From Gracilariopsis chorda (lineage: Eukaryota > Rhodophyta > Florideophyceae > Gracilariales > Gracilariaceae): DNA of 64,000 bases. This document shows, piece by piece, positions 53,098 through 63,576 of the stretch. The DNA lies in NCBI GenBank assembly GCA_003194525.1, contig NBIV01000067.1, positions 232,673 to 296,672 of the forward strand, in the 5' to 3' direction. The position numbers and the translations under genes were made by a program. Positions within the stretch are counted from its first letter, which is position 1. Each line of letters opens with the position of its first letter. The notes beneath the pieces were generated by a model, which saw only the letters and a list, made by a program, of their open reading frames with translations, was not told where the DNA came from and ran no database searches.

Positions 53098-53575
53098 TGT
53101 GAGATAGTGAAGTCCAGTGGATTCCGCAACTCTGGAGACCCATGTGGACGATACACGTTGTGTATCTGGCCCAAGGATGGCTATCTGTATTTTATATAAT
53201 TTATTTAATTTTATTGAATTAGTAACCATAGGACTAGATATAGCTACTGTAGAGTAGGGCACTTTACAGTGCCACAGGGTCGAGGCGCCTCGGTGCCGAT
53301 ACTTAGGCACCTCGAGCTGCGCCTCCCCTAGGGACAGTAAACTCAGACACCCTTGTGAGTCTTGAGCACCCCCGTACTCGGTACTCACAATTCCCTTTGG
53401 CCTTCAAGGTATCGCTACCGCAATTCCGACCTGTAGGACTGCGTAGTCAGCGCCACCCCATTGCGCCAACATTACCAGAGGTGTCGCCGCCGCTTCATTA
53501 ACCTTAGGACCCCCCAGCTCTGCCACGCTACCACGAGACCATTAGGAGCTTGCCCACTTGGCTCACTATCCTACA
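53098..53575 (+). repeat. Element F: 5' LTR (478 bp)
   Basis: Terminal inverted repeats TGTGAGATAGT / ACTATCCTACA. An AT-rich block (TTTTATATAATTTATT, 53190-53206) could hold the promoter. Confidence 0.93.
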
Positions 53576-53577
53576 TT

Positions 53578-53597
53578 TGGTCTCCCGACCTAGAATC
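53578..53597 (+). other. Element F: primer binding site
   Basis: TGGTCTCCCGACCTAGAATC, two bases after the LTR. Identical to the PBS of C and nearly so to B. Confidence 0.85.
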
Positions 53598-53680
53598 CCC
53601 TTTGGACGTTTCGATACAGACCTTTAGGAAAGAAGAATTTACGGGATTCTACCTTTGGACTTTGGACCGACGGACTGGTA

Positions 53681-55855
53681 ATGACAAGCAACCGCCCCAT
53701 GGATACCGAAAATAACAACCGACCAGATGACCAGAGGACGCCACAGGCTGGCCCCAGTGGACTGTCGACGGTTCCTGAAACCATTGGCCTCGCGGCCGAT
53801 GCGAGCAGTGACCGACGGAGTACGCGCAGTCAACCTTTAGGGCGTCCATTGACCCCCGTGGATAATCCTGAACGGATTGCGAGAGAGTCCAATTTGGCCG
53901 CTCGTCTCCGCTCACGCCTTAACAGGATCAATTCCCAGCCGGCCACGCCGACGCAAGACCTACAGGAAGCTTCTCCAGATGTGAGGGAAGACCTCTCCAG
54001 GGGTCTCGCAGATGTCCTTTGGCCGCAGCTGAAACGGCTCTGTGAGGAGCACGTCCAGTCCCTTTTGGATACGCGTGTTCCAGAGGTCCTTGACGGAATG
54101 ATTGACCAACGGATTACTCGCCTCGTTCCTCAGGTCCTGGAATCCACGACCTTCGTGGAAGCCATGGCCTCGACCATACGGACGGAGGTCACACGCCAGG
54201 TAGGCACCCCGGCCCTCGCGGCCAATATTCAAAGTATTCCTTCGGCCTCCGTGTGGCAACCACACTCCGAACCCCCGGGAGTGGCTGCTTTACCAGCCCC
54301 TCGCCGGGTAAACCAACAGGACGACCAAATGGAAGTGCACCCAGGGAGTGGAAGAGAGCCTCCCCGGCAAGAAGGCCTAATGACTGCACGACCCATGAGG
54401 TACCAGGGCTCCCAGCAGGCCCGCAGACCCATCGGATTTGGCGATGTCGAGATCGCTCCATTGGACGAGCGAAGTGCTGACCGAAGGAAGAATAGAAGAC
54501 CTAGAAGGAACAAGAAGTCGAGGAAGAGGAGAGACCATTCGGACGAGAGCGATGACGGGTCCAGTTCGGACTCGTCAGTTTCGACCGATACGGACGCGGA
54601 TGAGGCGGCTGTTCGACGCCTCAGGCCGCTGGCAACCACCAACGAACTTTTTAAGAAAGTGTTGGACTATCGGACTTACCGACTGGACAACAGGTCCTCA
54701 AGGTATTCCGGTTCGGTGGCTCGACGAGTCACCAAGTGGGCCAAACGGATGCAGCTTACCGTCACGGACAAATTCTCGGGCGCTGACCCGATTGCTGTCC
54801 TTAGGTTTCTGTCTCAATTCCGTACGGCCTGCGACCAGAACGGCGTCCACGAGGGAGCCGCTCTGTATCTGTTTCAGTTTTTCCTCAGTGGACAAGCGCG
54901 TGACCATGTGGTTTCGAAGATCTCCGGTTCCAGTGACCCAATGGATGCGACCGATAGGGAGCTCCTTAGGTCCTACCCAGAGGTCGTCCATTACCTTTTG
55001 GAGACGTACGCCACTGATGACGTAATCATGGATGCCCATCAGGACGTGATTTCCTTTAGGCAAAGCACTAACGTAACCGAAACGGACTTTGCTGACCAAC
55101 TGTGGAAGAAGGCGTACCGCTGTGGGAATGTGTTTTCCGAAGGGCGACTCAAGCAGCACTTCATCGCTGGATTGCTGCCGGCCATTAGGACTCACGTGCG
55201 TAATCACCACTCGGACAACCAACGCCTCTCGTTCCGACAGCTGGTCACATATGCCGAAGGATACGGCAAGACCTATAGGACATCCCGCCGAGCGGCTGAC
55301 TTGGATACCAGAGGCCGAGCATCACCCTTAAGGAAGAGTTCCAAAGTCCATATGGTCAACTCTTCTGAAAGCGAGTCCACTGGTAACATCCGTTCGGAAG
55401 AAGGAGATATCCTTGCGGTCTCTTTTTCTTCCGCTCCGTCTGGTGCTCCATCCATATCGGCCACTGGAACTACTACTACTCCATCTGGACAAACGACGCC
55501 GCGGTATACTTTCGTCCAACCTAGGAAGGACGTATTCACCCGCGGGCCCCCTTGCTACCTCTGCCTTTCCACGGCCAGGCCGTGTGATTGCATGAAGTTC
55601 ATGCCGGAGGACGTTCGCAAGAACCTGTTGGCCCTAAGGGATGAGAACTTCCAGGCCAGGAGGGCGGAGGGAAATTACCCTCGTCAGTACCAGCGGAATC
55701 AGTCCTCAGGGTCTAGTCGATACGCCACGCCGCGGGAGGCTCCAGCCTCTCAGGTCAACGCTGTCGATATTTCCGATACGGATACTGTCCCTCAGGTGAC
55801 CCCCGTGGAAGCTCCAGTGGACCGTCACGGAAAGACCGAACAGGAAAACGCGTAG
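53681..55855 (+). CDS. Element F: Gag polyprotein, intact
   Basis: 724 codons from the ATG at 53681. Acidic, Pro/Ser-rich N-terminus; a helical region (LWPQLKRLCEEHVQSLLDTR); an RS/RK-rich basic stretch; then capsid (AVLRFLSQFRTACDQNGVHE; YPEVVHYLLETYATDDVIMD; LKQHFIAGLLPAIRTHVRNH). The nucleocapsid motif is C-YL-C-LSTARP-C-D-C, lacking the His of a normal CCHC knuckle, whereas C gag has a regular one. Ends GAA AAC GCG TAG. Pol is in the -1 frame and overlaps the end. Same length as C gag (2175 nt). Confidence 0.95.
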   Translation: MTSNRPMDTENNNRPDDQRTPQAGPSGLSTVPETIGLAADASSDRRSTRSQPLGRPLTPVDNPERIARESNLAARLRSRLNRINSQPATPTQDLQEASPDVREDLSRGLADVLWPQLKRLCEEHVQSLLDTRVPEVLDGMIDQRITRLVPQVLESTTFVEAMASTIRTEVTRQVGTPALAANIQSIPSASVWQPHSEPPGVAALPAPRRVNQQDDQMEVHPGSGREPPRQEGLMTARPMRYQGSQQARRPIGFGDVEIAPLDERSADRRKNRRPRRNKKSRKRRDHSDESDDGSSSDSSVSTDTDADEAAVRRLRPLATTNELFKKVLDYRTYRLDNRSSRYSGSVARRVTKWAKRMQLTVTDKFSGADPIAVLRFLSQFRTACDQNGVHEGAALYLFQFFLSGQARDHVVSKISGSSDPMDATDRELLRSYPEVVHYLLETYATDDVIMDAHQDVISFRQSTNVTETDFADQLWKKAYRCGNVFSEGRLKQHFIAGLLPAIRTHVRNHHSDNQRLSFRQLVTYAEGYGKTYRTSRRAADLDTRGRASPLRKSSKVHMVNSSESESTGNIRSEEGDILAVSFSSAPSGAPSISATGTTTTPSGQTTPRYTFVQPRKDVFTRGPPCYLCLSTARPCDCMKFMPEDVRKNLLALRDENFQARRAEGNYPRQYQRNQSSGSSRYATPREAPASQVNAVDISDTDTVPQVTPVEAPVDRHGKTEQENA
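55843..55849 (+). promoter_or_regulatory. Element F: putative -1 ribosomal frameshift site G GAA AAC
   Basis: The heptamer ends three bases before the gag TAG. The pol frame (-1) is open for at least 100 nt upstream of the gag stop. Conserved in position with C (29848-29854). Confidence 0.6.
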
Positions 55856-55956
55856 AGGAGCGACCTGAGGCAAGCCGCCCCTCTGAGAATCCCTGCCTCA
55901 ACCCCGATGGACAGGAGTCATCTGACTCCAGAAGTCCTTCGGAGTCTCACCAACCA

Positions 55957-58900
55957 ATGGACGAATGGATCGACGACCCTTTGGAGCCGTCGCTGGATGA
56001 CCAGGACCCTATTTGTGTCCTGAGGAAGGAGAACTATAAAGTTCGAATGACCATAGGACTCCGCCCCTCACACTCTAGAGTGGCTACGAGTGTGCTGGAC
56101 ACGGGCGCTGGGCCCAATTTGGTACATCCTAAGGTCCTACCGAGTGGTTGGGAAGACAAGGTTCAGGTGAGGAAGACCCCTAGGATCACTGATGCTTCGC
56201 GCAGACCAATGGCCATTAAAGGAATCATTTCTTTATTTGTCCAACTGGGCAGTTTGCGAGTCCGCACGTGGTTCCTCGTATGTCCAAACTTGGGAGCGGA
56301 ATGTATCCTTGGGACTTCCTTCATCGACCGCTACGTGAAGGCCATCTACCCTGGCCTTCGGAAAGTCGCGTTCTATCGCGCACATCCTGTGGCCCTGATA
56401 GGTTCCAAGCCGGGACCTGAGGCAAACCCGCGGAAACCTCCACTGGCGACGAACACTGTGTCCAATAAGGTCAGGCTCACAAAAGCCCTGGTCATCCCTG
56501 CGATGACTCAGACCACCGCTTGGGTTCAGTGCGAGTCCTCTGGTCTTTTGACGCTGCAGAATCATCCCAAGACGATCCGGCGTCAACTCACCCTTATGGC
56601 CAATGGAGTTATGGACATCCGTCCGCGGCAGCCCTTTGTGGTCAGTATCAGTAACTTCACTGACCACCCGGTTCGATTACCTAAAGGAACAGTAGTTGGC
56701 ATCGCCCTGCCAGCTCCTGTGGCCATTATGGAAACCAATATGGACAACTCCCAACCGGACGACGACGAGGACGTCGAGTCCTGGGAGGGGGACGTCAACA
56801 TGGGCGACGAATTCGAATCCTATAGGCCTCAGGTTATAGAGCTCCTTCGGGAATTCAAATCCATGTGGTCTGGCCAGCTAGGCGAGATTCGGGCGACAAA
56901 GCACCGAATTGACCTTAAGGACGACGCGAAGCCAGTGTACCAGCACCCCTATAAGACGGGCCTAAAAGGAAGAACCATCGTGGCCGAACAGATGGACAAG
57001 ATGAGGAGGGCCAACGTCATCGAGCCAGCTCCTCCTCATCAGTCCGAATGGGCAAGCCCTTTTGTCCTTGTGGCCAAGAAGGATGGCTCCGTCAGGTTTT
57101 GCGTTGACTATAGGAAGCTCAACGCTATGACCAAACGGGATTCGTACCCTATCCCCCGGATGGACGACTGTCTCGATTCCTTAGGAGAGGCAGCTGTCTT
57201 TACCACCTTGGACGCCAATTGGGGATATTGGCAAATACCACTGGACGATGACGCGAAGCCGCTGACCACGTTTACGACCCACGAGGGACTTTTCCGATTC
57301 ATTCGGATGCCCTTTGGATTAATGAACGCACCCGCGACGTTCCAGAGGGCAATGGACATTATCCTATCTAGGGTCAAATGGAAGTTCGCGCTGGTCTACT
57401 TGGATGACGTTATCATCTTTTCGAAGACCATTGGTGAACATTTCTCCCATGTTAGAACAGTCCTGAGGATTCTCCGTGAGGCCGGAATAACTTTGAAGCT
57501 CCCCAAGTGCTTCTTTTTCCAGTCCTCTGTGGATTATCTTGGCCATGTGGTCCGCCCTGGCTGCCTACAGGTTGCCTCGAGGACGACTGACGCCATACGG
57601 AAAGCTAAGCCCCCCAGGACCCATACGGAGTTGCGTTCTTTTTTAGGTCTGTGCAACGTCTATCGTCGCTTTGTCCAAGGGTTTGCAAAGATCGCTGCGC
57701 CGCTTAACGACATGCTGCGCAAAGGGACCCCATCGGAGTTCGATTGCCTGACGGACGAACAATACGAAGCTTTTGAGGCCCTGCGGGATAAGCTTCTGAA
57801 CCCTCCTATATTGGCCTTGCCTAAACCGGACAAACCGTACATCCTTGATACGGATGCGTCCGATGGCCAAATTGGATGTGTTCTCCTCCAGGAACAAGAA
57901 TCTCCGAAGGACTATAGACCAATTGGATATTGGAGCCGCTCGCTAACGAGCCCAGAGCGGAATTATAGCACGTCCGAGAAGGAGTGCTTAGCCATTGTCT
58001 GGTCAGTATTAACCTTAAGGCCATACTTGGAAGGAGTCCGCTTTACCATTAGGACTGATCATCATTCCCTCAGGTGGCTTATGAACATGACCGACGCGTC
58101 CAGCAGGCTCGCCCGATGGAGATTGCGCCTGTCGGAGTTTGATTTCGACGTCGCCTATAGGCCGGGGATCAAGCACCGAGCAGCGGATGCCCTCTCTAGG
58201 ATCCTAACCGACGGCACCGACGAATCCCCACTGGACGACGAGCTACCCACGCCGGACCTTTCAGGTTATGAATCTGACCATGAGGATGACTTCCTTCTAG
58301 GACGCGTTAATTGCGATGACTCCGATGTGGACGTGAACGCAGTTTACCTTGTGGACTGGCCTATGGATGACGACAGCGAAGCGCGGACCCTTGAGGTTCA
58401 TGCGGTTCAACCAGAGGAAAAGGAGCTCTTGCCCATCACGCTGGATGAGCTCCTTCAGGCCCAAAAGGACGACGAGTACTGCAAAAACCAGGCTGACCTC
58501 GTCGGGACCCCTGGCTGTCTGTTTGACTACGACCGATTCGGACTGCTCTGTCGCAGAGCCCCTCTGGACGGAGCAATCCAGCGGGTCATTCCCAAGGTCC
58601 TCAGGGCACGGGTTCTATACCTCGCCCATTACCCCCGGTTGGCCGGCCATCCTGGCGGAACAAGAATGTATCAGTCCTTAAGGAAACATTTCTACTGGCC
58701 CTTTATGGCTAATGACCTCTGGCAGACCTCTAGGACATGCGCTTCGTGCGTGAAAGCACGCGGCTCGAAAACCATCCATCAGGCCAAGTTGAAGCTGTTC
58801 CCAGCCGCAGGACCACTGGAGTTTATCGCTACGGATATCCTAGGGCCATTACCGTCAACGACCCATGGGAACAAATTTATATTGGTGCTTACCGATCGGT

Positions 58901-60219
58901 TCACCAAGCTCACCAGAGCTATTCCCATGAGGTCCACTACGGCCACTGACGTAGCAATGGCGTTCTTGACCCATTGGGTGTATCCATATGGTCTGCCACT
59001 TTATCTCCTATCGGACAACGGACCACAATTCGTGTCGAAATTCTTCGCTCACGTCTGTTCGACCTTAGGAATTAAGCATGTCACCACAACGGCTTATCAT
59101 CCGCAGACCAATGGACAGGCTGAGCGCTTCAATAGAACCATTAAGGACAGGTTGGTGCATTATGTTGCAGAGCACCAGGCCGATTGGGATGACTACGTCG
59201 GACCACTGGTCTATGCGTATAACACGCAAGTCCATCGGTCCACGGGGACTACACCCTTCGACCTAACGCTCACGCGACAGCCCCCGCACTTTGCGGTTGA
59301 CCTTAAGGACAGCTGGATACCACAGGACTTCACGGCAGAAATGACCCCTGCCCAGGCCAAACGGTACACCCGGAAGCGGATTGACGATATCATCCGTACG
59401 GCCAGAGCACGGTTGAACAAGTCCCAACGGAGGTACAAGGATGACTTCGATAAGTCCGTCAGGTTTACGCTATCCTTTAAGGCCGGTGACATGGTCTACT
59501 TAGACCGCGCTCCATCGGATAAGCCGCAGGACGATATCGAGGTCATCACTCGAAAGCTCCTCCCACGGTCCACTGGTCCCTATAAGGTTCTCTCAGCTAC
59601 GTCCCATACGGTCACTATTGAAATCGATGGCCTACAGGACACCGTCGCAATTGACCGCGTTACGGCCGCGCCTATGCCGCCGAAGCCCACTGGTTCCCCT
59701 TTGGAAACTCCTGAGGACGCCCCTTCAGATGCTCCCAATTCCGCCGTACAGGACTCTACACCTACGGACGAGCAGCTTTCGTCCCGCCCTAAGGTAGTTA
59801 CGGCAGATCCATTGATCGCTACACCACCTCCAAAGGCCGTCTCGGCTGACCCACTGGCCCCCTCATCCCAAGAGGAACACAACGACGGAGTACCGTCCCA
59901 GTTGGCCAATGATGGTTACGCCCCTTTGGACGAGATGGATCTCCCCGAGGAGTGGCCTGTGGATGTTCCGAAGGACGTATCTTCACTTCCTAAGGAAAGC
60001 GCTATAGACCGTGTGGTCAATGCCGGCATTGACGACGACGGCGTCGTCAAATACCGTGTCCATTGGTACGGCTACAAACCCTCTGAGGACACATGGGAAC
60101 CCCGGGAGAACATCCCGGAGAACTTTGTCCTTAGGTTTTGGCGCCGCATGGGCCGCACGGAGCGCGACCTTAAGGAGGGGGCATACATATTGAAATCCAA
60201 TGGTCAAGGTTCGAATTAA
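55957..60219 (+). CDS. Element F: Pol polyprotein (protease, RT, RNase H, integrase, chromodomain), intact
   Basis: 1420 codons from the first ATG; the frame is open further upstream through the gag end, so entry by -1 frameshifting is likely. Protease TSVLDTGAGPNLVHP. RT with VRFCVDYRKLNAMT, TLDANWGYWQIP and ALVYLDDVIIFSK. RNase H with YILDTDASDGQIGCVLLQ. Integrase HHCC region (LAHYPRLAGHPGG; CASCVKARG) and core D,D,E (ATDILGPL; LSDNGPQFVSKF; GQAERFNRTI). A linker with two near-repeats (PKVVTADPL, PKAVSADPL). C-terminal chromodomain AIDRVVNAGIDDDG, VKYRVHWYGYKPSEDTWEP with all aromatic positions. No stops or shifts, so it is probably functional. Confidence 0.96.
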   Translation: MDEWIDDPLEPSLDDQDPICVLRKENYKVRMTIGLRPSHSRVATSVLDTGAGPNLVHPKVLPSGWEDKVQVRKTPRITDASRRPMAIKGIISLFVQLGSLRVRTWFLVCPNLGAECILGTSFIDRYVKAIYPGLRKVAFYRAHPVALIGSKPGPEANPRKPPLATNTVSNKVRLTKALVIPAMTQTTAWVQCESSGLLTLQNHPKTIRRQLTLMANGVMDIRPRQPFVVSISNFTDHPVRLPKGTVVGIALPAPVAIMETNMDNSQPDDDEDVESWEGDVNMGDEFESYRPQVIELLREFKSMWSGQLGEIRATKHRIDLKDDAKPVYQHPYKTGLKGRTIVAEQMDKMRRANVIEPAPPHQSEWASPFVLVAKKDGSVRFCVDYRKLNAMTKRDSYPIPRMDDCLDSLGEAAVFTTLDANWGYWQIPLDDDAKPLTTFTTHEGLFRFIRMPFGLMNAPATFQRAMDIILSRVKWKFALVYLDDVIIFSKTIGEHFSHVRTVLRILREAGITLKLPKCFFFQSSVDYLGHVVRPGCLQVASRTTDAIRKAKPPRTHTELRSFLGLCNVYRRFVQGFAKIAAPLNDMLRKGTPSEFDCLTDEQYEAFEALRDKLLNPPILALPKPDKPYILDTDASDGQIGCVLLQEQESPKDYRPIGYWSRSLTSPERNYSTSEKECLAIVWSVLTLRPYLEGVRFTIRTDHHSLRWLMNMTDASSRLARWRLRLSEFDFDVAYRPGIKHRAADALSRILTDGTDESPLDDELPTPDLSGYESDHEDDFLLGRVNCDDSDVDVNAVYLVDWPMDDDSEARTLEVHAVQPEEKELLPITLDELLQAQKDDEYCKNQADLVGTPGCLFDYDRFGLLCRRAPLDGAIQRVIPKVLRARVLYLAHYPRLAGHPGGTRMYQSLRKHFYWPFMANDLWQTSRTCASCVKARGSKTIHQAKLKLFPAAGPLEFIATDILGPLPSTTHGNKFILVLTDRFTKLTRAIPMRSTTATDVAMAFLTHWVYPYGLPLYLLSDNGPQFVSKFFAHVCSTLGIKHVTTTAYHPQTNGQAERFNRTIKDRLVHYVAEHQADWDDYVGPLVYAYNTQVHRSTGTTPFDLTLTRQPPHFAVDLKDSWIPQDFTAEMTPAQAKRYTRKRIDDIIRTARARLNKSQRRYKDDFDKSVRFTLSFKAGDMVYLDRAPSDKPQDDIEVITRKLLPRSTGPYKVLSATSHTVTIEIDGLQDTVAIDRVTAAPMPPKPTGSPLETPEDAPSDAPNSAVQDSTPTDEQLSSRPKVVTADPLIATPPPKAVSADPLAPSSQEEHNDGVPSQLANDGYAPLDEMDLPEEWPVDVPKDVSSLPKESAIDRVVNAGIDDDGVVKYRVHWYGYKPSEDTWEPRENIPENFVLRFWRRMGRTERDLKEGAYILKSNGQGSN

Positions 60220-61043
60220 TCCAATGGACGTCGCTAGCTATCGCGCTAAAGTCGCTGAGCTGACCATAGGACAGACGTACTGAGCACGCGCACTACGCGC
60301 GCTAAGCCGATCTGGCTTTCCATGGGCCACGGCGCGGAGCGCTAACCATCCTCTGGTCTAACTATAGTGCGGCCTGCCTCTGGCGCACACTAATTTTGGC
60401 ACTAACTATCAGCCCAATGAAACATCCGATGGACTTACAGCGCGGGCAGCGCCTGCCAAGGCGCGCGCGCTTGATCAAAAACGCCGTCGGCCAAATGGAC
60501 AATTTTTTGAAGTGGCGTTGCACGCCCCGAAATCGGCCAAAGCAAAGAACGGCCGATATCTCGGCTTCTAGGCCGCGCACAGACCAACGGACAGCCGATT
60601 CGGAGTCTCCTCGTTTCGGCCGAAACGGCACCGTACGGGCACATTGTGCGACGAGCACGCAAGAAGCGCGCGCGCTGGCCACTGGCATCTCAAAAAATCA
60701 ACAATTTCCAATGGACAATTTCTTCGCTTGATTTTTCGAGTGCCAAGGGTGTTGTCCAGAATGGGCACGAGCCCCAGCGCTCCCACGTTGGGCACGTGTC
60801 CACGCCCATTGGACAACCGCTGCCCTGAGAAAACCGGCCACGCCGAGCGAGATCACTACGCCTCCATTGGCTACTGCAAACTGTTGCAAGTCCACTGGAG
60901 CGCGAACCGTCGCGGTGCACCCTGAGGGAACCCACCGCACTAATTGACCTGAAGGCCGGTCAAGCCGACCTAAGGAAACGGACGTAATAACCAATGGATA
61001 ACTTGACTTTATTGAGACCTAACAGGCTAATTGAAGAGTACCC
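60220..61043. other. Element F: spacer between pol stop and antisense ORF stop
   Basis: About 820 bp, rich in GCGC and CCAATGG-type words. No supported coding sequence. Confidence 0.6.
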
Positions 61044-62965
61044 TCAGGCCGATGGAGCCGGCGTGATCGCGTCGCCGCCCTGGCCCTCAGACGCACCACC
61101 ACCGCCATCGGTTGGCGCCTGACCACCGGAACTCTGACCACTGGGACCCACCGTGCGCTGGCGCTTGCGCGGAGGACTGTGCGGACCACTGGACGCGGAG
61201 CCTGCACCGCCGCTACTGTCGCTCAAAGCGAGCCCCATAGCGAGCGTCGATGTCCGCAAGGACCTTGTTGGACAGCACATGAGCGTTCTCCTGTAGGATC
61301 TGCTCCACCGAGTCCTTTAGGGCCTCATTCTCCTCCAGCAGGGCCCCCGTAACGCGACGCACGACGCGCCCAAGACCTAGCGCGGCGCAATAAGTCCTCA
61401 AGGCCACCGGAAACATTGAGGCCAGCGGCACCAGCGACCTCACGGAGAGCTTCGGCCGCATTGGTTACGCCCATAGGGATAGCCGGGATAGGCGGCAGCG
61501 GGAGTGACCGACACGGAAAGCGCCCCCCACAAGGATGTAAGGTTGACCTCAGGAGCAGGTTCTTCCACTGGAGGACCACTGGAGTAGGCTCGACCACCGA
61601 GGACCAGCCGGGGGCGGAGCAGATGAAGGAACCGAAGGACCAACCGGGAACATGCGCGACCTCCGGACCTGCGAAGGCGTCCCCATCGTCCCATCGGTAA
61701 CCACCGAAGGACCCAAGGGAATCGCCAATGGAGCCGCACCACCCCCAGATTCGGGCAACGCCTCATCCTCCAGGAAATTCTTTGAAGAGAAGCCCTCACC
61801 CTTAGGCCAGTAGTCCTGTACGCTTCCTCGCGGGACGACCGGTGGATTCTCCTTCAACGGCTTCGCCAAGTAGGCCTTCCCGTTTTCATGACCCTGTGGG
61901 TGGCGGGGAATATTCCTGAAGGTATCGTCTCATAATCATACCAAAGGAAGCCAGGGGTGTTCTCCCAATCGACCTGCAGGACATGTTCCAAAAGGCCTTC
62001 GGTGTCCTCAACGGTGAACTCCGTCCCACGACTACGTTCTGAACCCCAAGGAAGTTGCGAAAATATTAATGAGCGAGACCGGAAGCGGACACACTCGACC
62101 TTTTGGACAGCTCATGCCAATTCCATCGGACCACACACGCCAATCCTTACTGCGGACGTTCCCCACGGACTTCCGTAGCGCGCGGTGTGCAAGAAAGGCC
62201 ATCAGGACGAACACGCCCCACTCCGCGAATGCAACCTGCCACAGGCGGCTCTCGGGATCGAGGAGCTGCCTGGTGTGATACGCAAAGACCGAAGGATCGG
62301 AACCAAGAGGAGCGGTGACACCTGCCAAAAGGACTGGAACCCAGACCCATCGGGAAACTCGTAGACCGGCGCATACAGACCTTCACGGTTACGGGCTGGC
62401 ATATCATGAAACTCAATGTTATGCCAGCCAAAAGAAGTATCCAAGGGACCTTCGATGCGAGAATCCGGCTCCACGATGTCTCCCCAAAAGTCCCTGTTGG
62501 TCATCCAGTATATTCCGTCATACGGCGGGAGGAAAATAGCAGGCCCCAATGGATTATGTCCCTTAGGAGGAAACTGGTCCGCAGAGCCCGCTGGGAAGTG
62601 GCGGAAGAGCTCGTCCACAAGGAAATTGAGGCGCCACTGGTTAGTCCGTTTCCTCCGAGCAGCGGACGAACGGTAATATCCACAGGACAAGTTCGCGAGT
62701 CTCCTTCCAGTACGGACGTCCATCGGCTGATGCAACCAACGGTTCTTCCACGAACGGGACGGGCATTCTTGCTCTGTCGCGGGAAGTCCGGAACGGCCTC
62801 GAAACGACGCGCGTCGAAATAACGCCCCCTCATGGACCCTACGTACTCCTCGACAGACCAAGGGACAGAGACCTTCGCGATTGGTGCGCGGTCTACCATG
62901 GGTGTGGTCGTATCGCGTGCCAGGGTCCAGCTGGAGCCGCGGCCGGCGCCGGAGGAACTAGCCAT
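61044..62965 (-). pseudogene. Element F: antisense accessory ORF (aORF-F), frameshifted
   Basis: Opposite to gag-pol. ATG at 62963-62965 (MASSSGAGRGSSWTLARD). An N-terminal block SVEEYVGSMRGRYFDARRFE aligns with GEYIHYFARYLQAGRFG of B. The text then passes through other frames: NQWRLNFLVDELFRHFPAG, PPYDGIYWMTN and FHDMPARN (62202-62861), then SVFAYHTRQLLDPESRLWQV and the EWGVFVLMAF block (62032-62328), then EDTEGLLEHVLQVDWENTPG and FLWYDY near 61915-62000. A Pro/Gly-rich linker leads to LKDSVEQILQENAHVLSNK and DIDARYGARFE (61213-61461), and a basic/Gly-rich tail ends at 61044. At least three frame changes, unlike the intact gag and pol beside it. Confidence 0.72.
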
Positions 62966-63576
62966 TCGGGCGATGGAAGGCGGCAGACCCACAGGAGTGA
63001 TGTCCGATACCTCAAGGTGAACGCGTCGTCCATTGGAGAGTCCGAGCGCCACTTATACTGTGACGCCGATAGCAGCCGTGACCGGTGGACAAGGCGATGG
63101 CGCGCGCGATCGCCGACGTGACCGATGGACGCGATCACGGATGAACCCACTTGGACAGCTGATGCCGCGTGCCGCCCGATCAACGGCGTCGACCAATGGG
63201 ACATCGCGAGGCGCTTGGAGCGCCCCCGACGCTGTATGAACTCCATTAGGACTCCTCAGGTCCTTCTCGCCCGATGGAAACAGCACCGTGGCACTACCAC
63301 TGGCCTCTCCGGAGACCGGACACCCGGCCTCCCCCGCCGTGCCGACCTTAGGACGAGATATGGTCGGAAAGAGTACGGACTAGGCTCCTCCAGGGGGGCG
63401 AACGCCCTCATGCACTCGGCCAAAGGGGAGCGGGGTGCCGCTGACAGCTGAATCGGACAGGTGCGTTGTAGGAACGGTGAGACCAAAGGAAAAACTTGGT
63501 AACCGGCCAATGGGCTGAAGATACCCGTGGAGGACAAGCGGTTCGACCGAGACGGTCAAGCCTAAGGAGAGGGCGA
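62966..63576. other. Element F: spacer between antisense ORF start and 3' LTR
   Basis: About 610 bp without supported coding sequence. It would be the 5' leader and possible promoter of an antisense transcript. The AAGGAGAGGGCGA run just before 63577 is the polypurine tract candidate. Confidence 0.5.
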
